Shown here: one piece after another, positions 1-10,260 of the stretch
Layout of the letters: the number at the start of each line of letters is the position of its first letter
Position numbering within the stretch: the first letter of the stretch is position 1
Assembly: GCA_003990745.1 (NCBI GenBank)
Contig: RBNI01000296.1
Coordinates: 1 to 34,266, forward strand
Length of the DNA stretch: 34,266 nt
Direction: 5' to 3'
Source of the DNA: Jimgerdemannia flammicorona
Lineage: Eukaryota; Mucoromycota; Endogonomycetes; Endogonales; Endogonaceae
The notes under the pieces: model-generated
Told to the model about the DNA's origin: nothing
The model's input: only the letters and a program-made list of their open reading frames with translations
Databases searched by the model: none
Program-made: the position numbers and the translations under genes

Positions 1-53
1 ACATGAACAAAGATCACTTTCTCACCTGCAACACCCACCCCCCCCCCACTCTG

Positions 54-3000
54 CTAACAGATTTTCTCTACCAAACAATGCCTTTGACCCCCCTTCAACC
101 CCCAACCAAGCCACCAGTCCATCAGGGTGTCTTCCATAAGGCTACGCCACCTCAGCAGTCTGATCTCGGAACCAAGTCTCTGCCCATCCTCAAAAACATA
201 TAACCAGTAACTGGCCAGCCCCACCCAAATGGCCAACACCCAGCCTAACATCAGCCATTCCTTCTCCACCCCCCCCTCCAATCTATCTCTTAAATCCTCC
301 CATCTCCCCTACATGCTATCTCTCTGACCCACTCTCACCAAATGATCCCCAATGTTCTGCCAAAAGGTACCAAGTACCTCACACTCTTCTTGCCAATGTT
401 CAGGCATCTGTACATATCCCCCTTCCTGCCCTACATTATAGCACTCTTCACAGTTGAAGCAACCTCCCTCTATAAGGTGACCTGAGCGGAAGTTGAGCAT
501 GACATTCTACCTCAGCACATGCCACCAGACTACCCAGTACTTTGCAGCAGTCACCTCCTCACCTCAGCACTCCAGACCCAAATTCTATGCCAGTCCCACT
601 CCTTGCCGATTCCTACTCCTTGCCAACTGCTAGGCCACAGGTCCTGGCCTGGTCCCCGCTGGCATTCGATCCCATCACCAATGTCAAACTCAATTAGGGG
701 AATGCCACCCAGTAATACTCAGTCTCACCGCCACATCTCTGGGTCCCAAGCTGCCTCCCCTTCATCTCCCTGCCACCTAATTCCAATACAGCATGCCCCT
801 TCTGCCACTCCCCACTAGAAGCCTTTGAATTGCAATTCTTCAGTGTTCTGAAGGCCCACAAGTACTAGGAGATCACCAGTTGAACCCCTCAGGGAGGCCC
901 TCATCTCCCAGACTTTCTGCAGTAGGGGGACCCAACCACCCCCTCTCAACTCCACTGCTCTCTTCAGCCACCATGCTCTCAAGCAGTGTAGCCTCTTAGG
1001 GAAGTCAACCAGCCCCAGTCCCCCACTCACCACCAGTAGGGATAAGACCTCCCAGCTAATTTGACTTCGCCTTCCAGCCCAGATCCACCCCTTGGCCAGC
1101 TTTATCAATCTCTTCACTACCTAGGCAGGGAAGTCCAAATGATAAGCTAGATACCACACCTTTGGTATCCAATAGACATTCAGAATTGAAACATGTCCTG
1201 CCAGGGACAAATGGTGGCCCCCCCAACTCCGCAGAGCCTCCTCCCAGATGCCAACCTGCTGCTCCCACCAATGTCAGGGCAGAACTGACCCATATACTGA
1301 CAGATAAATACCCAAGTACTGAACTGCCTCACCAGCAGGAACAATGGTACCAATAATCTCCCCTCCCACCAGACCATTGCCTAACACCATTGTCTCACAC
1401 TTATGCCAATTGAGCCTAGTCCCAGAGTTCACCTCATACTACTCTACTGTTTCCTTTAGCTTCTCAACATCTGCAATTGATCCCAGGCTGACCACCATGT
1501 CATCTGCAAAAGCCCCTACTTTCCACTCAATGCCAAAGATAGAGAGCCCAACTATCTTCTGCCTGATTCTGTCCATGAGGGGCTCCAGAGAGAGTGCATA
1601 CGAAATGGGGGACAGTGGGTCCCCCTGAGGCACCCCCCTTTCCAGGGGAAATGCTACCCCTCTGTATCCATTACACATGAGTGCAGCCCTACTCCCTTCC
1701 AGTAGGCTGACCATGGCAGTCCTGAACTGTTGTGGGACTCCAATCCTATCCAAAACTTTTGCTAGCCAGATCCATCACACTCGGTCATAAGCCTTCTCCT
1801 GGTCCAGAAAGACCAGACATCCATCCAGTCCACTGGCTCATGCTCCTTCAATAACTCCATGAACCCATGCTGTGCTATCCCTGATGAGCCAGCCTCCTAC
1901 AAAGCCCCTCTGCTCATCACCCAGGACCTGCTGGGCCACCTTTTGCAACCTTGCGACCACCACCTTGGTAACCAACTTTCTGTCCATATCAAGTAGCATA
2001 ATCGGCCTCCAGTTCTTCCAGTCCTCTCGCCTTCCTTTGTTCTTATAAAGCAACATTACCAGCCCCAGATCCTGTTCTCCCACCCATCTCCCTGTTTGTA
2101 TAATCCAATCACACAGTGCCATCATCTCTCCCAGTACTCCTGGGACTCCCACCATCTTTTTTCAGAAGTCCCAGGGCAGCCCATTCTCCTTAGGTGCCAT
2201 ACCCAAGGTTGTCGTGACAAGAACCTGGCAGATCTCCTCCTCTTGTACTGGCAATACTAAGTTACCCAGCCCAACTGCTTGTATAGGATGCCAATCCTCC
2301 AACACTCGGTCAATGTCCTCAGTATCTGCTCCACCCTCCTCCTCACTCCACAATTCACTCCAATGCTCCTTTAATGATCCAAGAATGTCTTGTACCCCAT
2401 GCACCAATATACCATCCACATTAAACACCCCCTCCCACCTTTGTTGTACTCTTCTCGCTTGAAGGGCTCTTGTGAGAAACTTTGAGAGCCACTCCCCTTC
2501 CTCTAACCCCTGCCAACGAAGCTGCACTGCCAAACCCTGGACCCTTGCCTCTTCCTCATTCTGCAGCACCTGTTGTAGTTCAACCACCTCCATTCTTGCC
2601 CTTATCACTCTCCAGTCCTCCTCTCCCTCCAATGCCATCAGTCTCGCCCAGTCCTCCAAGAGTCTTGTCAGTCTACAAGAAGTCCACCACACCCACCACC
2701 TCTTCTGTCTCCTAGCCTCCTTACCAGCCTCACTCCAGAAGGTCCTGGTCATCTCCTTCATCCTCATCCACCAAATGCTAACTGGGGCACCTTCCTGCCT
2801 CCAGCACTCTACTCACAGTTGAATGTCTTCAGCCCACTCATCCCACCAGCTCCCATCCTCTAGTAAGGAGGAATTAAGGCACCAATGTCCAGGCCCATCC
2901 CCACTCCCCCCAAAATGTCCCTGCCCTAAAAGCCCCCAATGATCTGACCAAGGGCACCATTCCACCTCCAGTGACTTCCAAACATCCAAGCCCCAGCAGC

Positions 3001-3618
3001 TGGCTGTCAGAATCCAATCAATCCTCATCCCCAGGCCCCCGGCCCAGTGTGTGTATACCCTCCTATCCCCCCAACATTCTCTACCTGCATCCACCAGAGC
3101 ACTCAGTCTTTTCACTTCCTCCCATGCCGCCAGTCCTCCACTCCGACCCTCAGCTCCTCATCCTCCATTAGTTCTGTCTCTCAATATATCTCTGACCATA
3201 TTGAAGTCCCCACCGAGTATGTCTACCCCAACCTCTGTAAGGATTCCACTCTCCTGTAAGCCCTTCACCCAATTCACATGCTCACCCTATACCATGGGGC
3301 AGTAGCAGGAGCCCACTGTAACTGGCTCCCAACCTGTGCATATCCACTCTCCCCAGACCAATCTATCCCCCCAGCTCCGCACATCCCTTATCTCTCCTTT
3401 GCCTTTCCACACCAGAATCCCAATCTTGCCCTTCCAGACTGCCTCATCTCCTCACTCCATCGTCCATTCCAGTCTATCCAAATCGTCCTCACACCTGACA
3501 TCCTGCAAGAGGAAGAGATTGGCCTCCAATCCCTTCAGTCAAGAAAAATGTTCTTACATCGATAAGCACCCCGTAACCCATTTACGTTCAAAGAAAAAAT
3601 GTTGGTTGTACTATTCAT
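54..3618 (-). pseudogene. LINE-1 ORF2: AP endonuclease plus reverse transcriptase, broken
   Basis: The product would nick target DNA and copy the element RNA at the nick. The start is chosen at the ATG at 3618, which opens a frame reading FSLNVNGLRGA, the typical first motif of the endonuclease. Later endonuclease motifs follow in order: LQDVRC, GGDFN, RIDWI, and SDHWGL near 2970. RT motifs are NWRPIMLL (about 2010), GVPQGDPLSP (about 1630) and the catalytic FADD at 1499-1504, all intact. After RT come GGLGLVDF (about 1030) and a C-x2-C-x2-C...H-x4-C motif at 309-500, like the zf-RVT region of LINEs. Frameshifts (for example just after 3560) and several in-frame stops break it. A likely stop lies near 54. 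Confidence 0.85.
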
Positions 3619-3649
3619 AGTGAAAAAATGGTATGTTGTCAAGATCTCT

Positions 3650-5673
3650 CTACTGCTCTATGTTCATCTCCTCCTGTGCCAAATCCAGATTATGTTCCAT
3701 GGTCACCTCTTCCTCTTCAGCCCTCTGAGCCTCCAGTCCAGCCAACAGCTCATTCATCTCCCCATCTGCCTTCTCCTCGAATTCCTCACAGTACTCCAGG
3801 CAGGCTTCCTACCAGAGCTATTGGCCATGATGCTTGGTCCAGCAATATTCAGCCCTCTCTCCTGCTACTCCAGCCATCTCCACCTCCTGCTCCTTATCTA
3901 CCTCATAGCCCTCCTCCTCTAGATATACCGCAAGGATTTCTACCTTCAACATCATCACCACCCCTTCTCTCTGTAGGATCCTTGCCTAATGCTTATCGCT
4001 CATTACCCTCAAATCTACCTCACCTAGCTCCTCAGCTGCCAGGTTGTTCATCATCCTACACATCCAAAGTAGGTTCCCCACCTCCTTTCCTCCTGGGGTC
4101 ACCGGTCTCCCACCATCCAGCATTGTGGTGTCTGCCCCAGTACTCACAGCCTCATCCCACTCCTCTAGGACATCCACCAGTTTCTCCTCATCAACCGCCA
4201 CCACTTGTCCCCCATTTTCTGCCTCCGGAACTCCAAATTGCACTCTCTGGGCCCCCTGCATTGGCACATCCTCCACCACCTTGTTTCGGGAAGCTGGGCC
4301 CTGCCTAATAAGGGGAGTAGGGGTTGGAGAATTCTCCCATGTCTCATCCCAAACCTCTAGCATACCATCTGCATATGGGTCCTTGCCAGTCATCTCCTGA
4401 TTCTCACCATTCCCCTTTCCAGCACTCTCACCTCCCTTGCTCACCCAGATACTCGCTCTGGCCCCCCCCATATACACCATCCTGCTCGTCTCCTTCTGAG
4501 GTCCACCCTTCATCTTTGCCAGCAGTTCCCTCTGCCTCTTACATCCCTGATCCCATTCCCACTGCTCCTTGCTCACTCGAATCTGCTTCTCTTCCACCAC
4601 CTCCAAGTGCATCGCCTCCTCAAAGGCCCTCCAAACCTTCACCCGCCGTTCCACCATACCACTCAGCTCTTCCAGCACTTCCAATAGGTCCTCTTCCTCC
4701 TCCTCACTCCCCTTCATCCTTGTCACCTTACACACAATCACCCCCCAGACCATACCAGAAGGCCAGTCCCTTGCCTTCTCAGTTGCCTCCTTTCCTGCCA
4801 ACCAAATCTGCACATCTATGTCTCCAGTCCTGAGTGAGGTCCCCTCCCAGACTCTAAATCCAATATCCACCACCTCTCTATACTCCACCATGACCTCCTC
4901 AACTCTCTTTCACATCTCCATCACCATCACTGTGGGCACTCCTTTCACCAACAGTTGGACCACTCTGGGGTCCCATTTCAGACATCAAGCCATCAGTACA
5001 CACACCTCCCCAACTACCAATCTAACCTTCAACGCTTCCTCCAATGGCTCAGCCTCCTCAAAGCCCACCTCCACTCCCTCCAGTCCCTTCAGAAACTTTA
5101 CGGATGCCGCTCCAGCCACCTGCTTAGCAATCAGCCCCAGTACCATTTTTGCTGTCACTGCTAGGCCCCAGAAGCACAGTGTCACCACGAACGCTGAAAT
5201 CAATTTCTTGAGTAATGGTGCCACCATTAGGCCTGTCACACCATCCACCAAATCTCCTTGTCTCCCAAGCTCCAGTCACTCAGCTGCACCATCCACAGTC
5301 ACATCTGGATTTTTTTCCAGATTAGCAGTCCCATCTCCATCAGCCATCACTTCCCCCCAGCCACTATACCTCTAGTCCCACTGCCTCCTCCACCAAGGGC
5401 TACTCCCCCCTGCACTGTCACCTTCTCCATTTCCTTGCCTTTCTTCAACCAACCCTCCAGCCCCAATGTCTGCCTTCTCTCCTTCACCGTCTCAGCAAAG
5501 CTTGTCCTTTCAGATCCCTGTTCTCCACTACCACCTCCTCCCCTTCCACACCCACCTGCCAGCAGCCCCCTCATACCTCCCCCTAGGCCAGGGCCTCTCC
5601 CCACTTGCTGCCAGTTGAATGCACTCGGGCTGTCCTGCTCAGTATGTACCTCAGGTTGCCTGTTGGTCACCAT
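3650..5673 (-). pseudogene. LINE-1 ORF1: nucleic-acid-binding/coiled-coil protein, broken
   Basis: Start taken at the ATG at 5673 (MVTNRQ), though the frame is open a little further upstream to 5775. The N-terminal part is Gly/Arg-rich and contains TSFAETVK. The middle contains QLLVKGVPTV, a motif like those of fungal LINE ORF1 proteins. The longest clean piece (4891-3986) is 301 residues and charged, and the C-terminus (3940-3650) is Glu-rich and probably coiled coil. A homologous ORF1 relic lies at 25480-26463, with an alignable C-terminal half (LKVEILAVYLEEE here, LKAEILAIFLKEK there). No CCHC knuckle was seen. The frame is broken by stops near 4900, 3975 and 3820, and the 5350-4900 part needs a frame change. 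Confidence 0.72.
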
Positions 5674-5757
5674 GTTGTTAGTCTCTTTTCTCCAAAAACG
5701 ATGTTGTAGTTGTTTCCCACAAGTTGTGTAACCTGAGAGATACTGGAGAGAGATGTT

Positions 5758-6719
5758 AGTTCTCTTCTCTTCCACTCCAGTCCACTTTCTGATACAAAGC
5801 TGATTTTCTCACCAAGTTCAAGTAAAGAACCTTGCCACCTTTGTAACTATTAGTATGCTTGCCAGATAAGCCTGAAGATTGGTCACCCAAGTTCAAGGAA
5901 GAACTTCGCCACTATTTCCCAGTTGAAGCTGCCAATTTGGAAGAATCTGTACCATCCGAGTTATTTTCCAGAAGCCTGCCAATTCCAGAGAATCTGTATC
6001 ATCCACCATTTTCAAGTTATCCATATCCCCAGAAGAGCCCAATTTAGGAAGAATCCATGCCATCTGAGTAGTATTTCTAGTTGAAGCTGATTCAGAAGAA
6101 TCTGTGACATCTGAGTTACTCAAGTTCTTGAATTATCTGCCTCCCATGCCATCTGAGTTATCTACACCAATCCAAGTTATCTGTTGTCTCCAGTGAGTCT
6201 GAGTTATTGAGTAATCTGCTGCCAGTATAATTCTCAGCAAACTGTCCCAGGAGGAACTCCCACCATTCTCTATTCTCAGTGAGTCAAATTGAGTCATCCA
6301 CCAGAAACCACATACTTTTGGAGATTGTTGTGCTATACAAATTGTGGTATTCTCAGTTGACCCGAATAAGGAACTCATTGTACTACACAGAGATCATCAT
6401 GCAGAAATTGTATAAGGAGAACTGCTAAATTGCCAGACTGTTATGCACAAGATTGTCATACTACACATGAATTTCTACCAATTCCCAGTTGACCCAAGAA
6501 GGAAATCCATTTATACACAAACCACCACTATATCCAGAGAACTGTCCCAATAAGGAAATCGCTCACAGATATCCAGTTTTGACTATTATACCACTAAACA
6601 CCAAGGACCTCAGGAATCTTAGAACATTTTGTTACTTTTTGACAAAGTAACTGGGGGCTCAAGCCAAACTACATTAACCCCCAACCTTGTAATTTGTCTC
6701 CACTGAGCCAAGCACATTA
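5758..6719 (+). repeat. Gypsy-1 5' LTR, 3' portion only
   Basis: It matches the 3' LTR from 19829 to 20794 along its whole length. The shared start reads TTCTCTTCTCTTCCACTCCA. The LTR ends with CACATTA, an inverted match with one transition to the TGATGTG that opens the 3' LTR. The left part was separated by the LINE-1 insertion. No coding potential is seen here; short frames are not conserved between the two LTRs. Confidence 0.83.
6631..6651. repeat. Perfect 8-bp inverted repeat (hairpin) in the LTR
   Basis: Arms GTTACTTT and AAAGTAAC flank a 5-nt loop TTGAC. The same hairpin occurs without change in the 3' LTR at 20706-20726. It sits about 70 bp before the LTR end, beside an 11-nt primer-site-like sequence. 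Its role is unknown; an RNA structure or termination element is possible. Confidence 0.6.
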
Positions 6720-6723
6720 TATT

Positions 6724-6741
6724 TAGGGGCTCAACTGGGAA
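6724..6741 (+). promoter_or_regulatory. Gypsy-1 primer binding site, tRNA-Pro type
   Basis: Reads TAGGGGCTCAACTGGGAA, four nt after the LTR end. Its complement would be a tRNA 3' end with T-stem TCCCAG, acceptor TTGAGCC, discriminator C and CCA, with one mismatch (second base A where G is expected). A C discriminator and a GGCTC-type acceptor are features of eukaryotic tRNA-Pro, the primer used by murine leukaemia virus (TGGGGGCTC). The mismatch is a G-to-A change like the rest of the decay. Confidence 0.72.
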
Positions 6742-6761
6742 GATTTCAAAAATTGACATAA

Positions 6762-8556
6762 CTTTTCAGCTCACAAGAACCCACAGTCAAACTGGATACA
6801 TTTGATACCATACCAACCTCTGCCACTACAGGAGAACCAGTTATCACCAGTATCTGGACAGGAAGAGAAGTAATTACATCAAGACTTGCCAACTATCCAG
6901 CATCAGAATGTTCCCAACCAGAAGGTAGTACAGTCCGAAATCCCCAACCAGATCAACTAAACAATATAGGTATCCCTGCTAGAAACTTCAAAGAACTTGC
7001 ACAAGAACTAGAAGATTTTATTATATGAAACCAAGACCTTACAGCCAGATGCCCCATACCAGTCCCACCAATCTCCTCAATAGAACCTTTACCACAACTC
7101 CTTGCAGAATTTGAAGTAGCTCCTACAAGAATACCTAGGCTTATCCCATTTTGTCCAAGGCCCAGAACACCATCCTCACCAAGCACCCCCACCTCCAGTG
7201 ACAGTTCAGAAAGTAAATCAGAATCAGAATCTAAACCAGAACCAGAATCAGAAGAAAGTGATGATGAAATGACCACCTCATTGCCAATCTTGGCAGGATA
7301 CCCAGAGGAAGACCCCAGAGAATTTCTTGATGGAATTGAAGGAATCGCAACCCTGAGGAATCTCTCAGATGAGAGAAAAATTGCCATTTACAAGGCTCAG
7401 CTCAGAGAACCAGCCAGAGGAATTTTCCACCAAACAGCAAACAATCCAGATTCAGAATTGGCAAGACAAATATAAGCAGCACTATCTTATGAGCTAGAAT
7501 ATGTGGCCATGGTCCACTGGCTCATCAAAAAGTATGCAGGAAATGAAACCTGCTACAAGGCTCAGGAATCCATTATGGGGATGAAGATGAATCTTGAAGA
7601 ATCACCTAGAGCCTTCTTCACAAGAATCCAGAAGAGAATGCATGCTGCCAGGTTCAATGCCACCAATCAGGACATCATCAGTCCAATGACCTTCATGAAT
7701 GGAATTCCCCCAAACATTGTCCAGCATGTCTGCACCCTAGGCATCAGAAGGTCCAAAGAGTAAGTAGATATAGCCCAAGGATTCTTTGATGTCAGATAAG
7801 AAACTATCTGGAGCAATCATGATAGGAAAGAAGAGAAAGAAGACATCCTGGTCAAAGCCCTACAAGGACTCCTTCAAGGACAAGAAAGATCCAAAGAAAG
7901 AAGGCCAGCCAAGGAAGGAAAGAAGAACAGAAGTGAAATCCAAGACCTCAGCTCCAAGTTGGATCAATTGGTTGGACAGATTGAAAAACTCACTATACGA
8001 GAAAATTGGAGCTACCAAGACAATAGAGGATATCCACCACAGAGGAGCCAAGGTTATCCACCTAGAAATAACAGGAGTTACCAGCAAGAAGAGAGAAGAT
8101 ACTCTGTCCAAGACAGAGTCCAAGTCCAATGCTTCCACTGTGGACAATTCAGACACTATGCCACTGAATGTGATAACAAAAGAAGTGACCGAAGGGACCC
8201 AGAACCACCAAACCAAAGGAATGACACTCTGTACAAGAAGACTGAAGCTCATCTTGTGGAAGATTTCGAGGAAGCAAGCAACAGTGAAGACTATAGTGAC
8301 CTAGACTTATACCCTACCAAGGTCACCTCTCGAAAAACAGTTTACCCAGCAGAGAAAAGAAAGAGATCTGTGGGAAGGCCATCCAGGAATATCAGCAGAA
8401 GAATCATCTAAGAAGAAGATGAAGAACATGAAGAGGAACAGGTAGAAACACCTCTCCAAACCCCTTCACCTTTTGATCCCAAAATAAATGAGTTACTACC
8501 AGAGAATGAAGAAATGGAACAAGAAGAACAGGAACCTGTTGTCCCAAAACCCAAGA
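6762..8556 (+). pseudogene. gag: Gypsy-1 Gag (capsid and nucleocapsid), broken
   Basis: Gag would build the virus-like particle and bind RNA. One frame runs from just after a stop at 6759 to about 8556, with stops at 7026, 7473, 7761 and about 8409. No ATG occurs in this frame before 7269, so the original start is lost or not recognised. An acidic, Ser-rich stretch (7180-7268) precedes a capsid-like part with YPEEDPREFLDGI and WLIKKYAG. A nucleocapsid knuckle C-x2-C-x4-H-x4-C lies at 8130-8171, in which the usual Gly before His is Arg (aga at 8151-8153). The older copy at 26464-28033 has gga there, so this is a G-to-A lesion. The acidic tail (8410-8530) ends where a one-base deletion in an A-run (about 8556) shifts the frame. 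Confidence 0.82.
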
Positions 8557-9187
8557 AAAGTATACCCCAAAGACCATGTCTAGAGACATCTACAATGAAG
8601 CCTGGCAGAAGATCCAAGAGGCCAAGATGGAAGTTCCCCTCCTGCAGTTCCTGCAATTGACACTAGCTGGAGTCTGAAACAAATTGCTGAGAACCACCAG
8701 GTCTAGCACTGGCTGAGTCCTGATCCCACAGCAAGAACCAGTTCCCATCCCTGTTCAGGCAGCTGAAAGACATGTCAGCACCTACCTACATAGAGATATT
8801 GGAGGACAAAAGGTGAAGATCCTCATAGACACAGGAGCAGCTGTCTGTATCATTGCCAAATGGTTCCTGGACACCCTTCAATGGCCCATTGATGGACCAT
8901 CCAACCTCAGCATCATAGTAGCAGATAGAGCCTGAACTCAACCCTTTGGAGAAGTATGAAATATCACCATCTCCCTTGGACACATTCAGTTCTCTATCCC
9001 CAAAGCTGTTGTCACTGAAGCTGTCACCTATGATATGATTCTTGGTACCAACTGGATGAAGAAAATGAATGCAGTTGTTGATATTGGCCAACAAGTACTC
9101 AAGTTCGATTACCAAGGCAAGAAATATAGAGTTAAGGTAATCAGTTATGAGCAATCAAAGAAGAAGAAGAAGGTTACTATTCAGAAA
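8557..9187 (+). pseudogene. Gypsy-1 retropepsin (aspartic protease), broken
   Basis: The frame opens with KYTPKTMSRDIYNEAWQKI, also seen in the copy at about 27600, where it follows Gag without a frame change. Gag and Pol were therefore probably one polyprotein. The catalytic motif ILIDTGAAVC has its Asp at 8828-8830 and is intact. The usual second half, YDMILGTNWM, lies near 9033-9062 and supports the retropepsin call. Stops occur at about 8678, 8714, 8933 and 8957, each explicable as CGA-to-TGA or TGG-to-TGA. A Lys-rich tail ends at a TAA (9188-9190). Confidence 0.85.
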
Positions 9188-10260
9188 TAATATGCCAGGA
9201 GTAAAGAATCTACCACAGAAGAAGAGGAAGAATCCAAAGATGGAAATGATCTCAGACTCAATCCCTGAATTAACCTGGTGGATGACAGACCAGAAGACAA
9301 TATGTGGGCTAAGAACACTATCCCCATCACCATTGGAGCCATTGCAGGAGAAGCCAAAGGATGCCCTATCTGTCTCAAGAGACACAAGTGTCCTGAGCAC
9401 TCCTCCAAGATCATGGGAACAAGGAAATAGTCTGGCACAGCCTGCCCAGAGTGCAGAAGGAAGAAGAAGAAATACAGACATGTTCTAGAAATACCTGCAA
9501 CTGAAGCTATAGAAGTACAAGCAATTTGGGGTCAAGAATTATTGGAGGAAGAAGAAACTTCTGATCAAGAAGTCCCTAAACAAGAAGCACCTAAAGAAGA
9601 AGAATCCCCTGAACTCATTCCCTGAGATGATCCTCATTAGACACCACCTGAAGACAATGACCCTTGGAATACAGAGAAAGGACCCAGTATAATCACCATT
9701 ATTCCCAAGAAAGAAACTCACCAAGAAAAGGCTTTTCGGCTAGGAAGATGTCTACACCAAATGATCTTTTACTCCCCCTGAGACTACTGCTATCAGTGCC
9801 ACTTACTAGATCAACAGGAAAGACAGAGACCTCAGAGCCCAGAACCCCCGAACATACTTGCACAGTTAACTACCTTCTAAGAATTATCACCAAGTTGCAA
9901 AGCTGATTCAGGGGACAAGGCTTCTTCACCCAGACAGAAATATATCCCTTGTCTACTCTTCTACCCACCTATGACCAAGATGGGTACCATTTCCCAAGAC
10001 AATAAGAAATCAATAACTGAGAATATCATTTCCAAGTAATGGGATATTGCAACCATAGAAGACACCCAGACTGCTGAGACTGCAGGCATCAGAAGATCCA
10101 TCTCAGTCATGATGTTGCAGTCCACATCTTGAAGAGAGGAGATAACCGAAGTCAGATCTGAAAAAGCCAGACCAAAAAGCCAGAAAGAAGGACCCTCAAG
10201 ATCTATAATTTAGGTGAAGACATCCTAGCTCTCATCAGACATACAACCCACCAAGGATGG
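9188..10260 (+). pseudogene. Gypsy-1 Cys/His module and acidic linker between protease and dUTPase
   Basis: Same reading frame as the protease. At 9362-9454 it reads C-x2-C-x5-C-x2-H-x14-C-x2-C (CPIC, CPEH and CPEC), followed by a Lys/Arg run and then a Glu-rich stretch (9535-9670). Another Cys pair, CYQCH, follows near 9785. The pattern could bind zinc, but I cannot match it to a named family; it is neither the Gag knuckle nor the integrase HHCC motif. The older copy at 21250-21726 preserves the frame with three Cys changed to Tyr (TGC/TGT to TAT/TAC). Stops at about 9188, 9269, 9428, 9623, 9638, 9779 and beyond break this copy, and a frame change follows before the dUTPase. Confidence 0.6.

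Larger units (their letters stand above)
1..5757 (-). mobile_element. LINE-1: APE-type non-LTR retrotransposon, 3' end just outside window
   Basis: Read on the minus strand this is a two-ORF LINE: ORF1 (about 5673-3650), a 31-nt gap, then ORF2 (3618 to about 54) with an AP endonuclease, reverse transcriptase and a terminal CCHC-type motif. Aligning it by eye with the older copy at 21727-26463 suggests only about 130 bp of 3' end is missing to the left. The right edge is where similarity to the gypsy 3' LTR (19829 onward) begins, so the LINE interrupts the gypsy 5' LTR. The edge is uncertain by about 30 bp, because 5725-5757 also shows weak LTR-like similarity. The coding strand is G-rich and C-poor, so the plus strand reads as C-rich. 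Clade is probably Tad1-like or L1/Tx1-like; no RNase H was recognised. Confidence 0.88.

Noticed and set aside
3628..4308. 226-residue plus-strand frame rich in Pro, Ser and Leu
   Set aside because: It is antisense to LINE-1 ORF1, and its composition follows from the C-rich strand. No domain is seen, and the older LINE copy does not keep it.
4569..5375. 268-residue plus-strand Ser/Thr-rich frame
   Set aside because: Also antisense to LINE-1 ORF1, with low-complexity composition and no homologous frame in LINE-2.
7860..8252. 130-residue minus-strand frame over Gag
   Set aside because: It is antisense to the nucleocapsid region with the zinc knuckle. The plus-strand frame has the conserved motif and a homologue in Gypsy-3.
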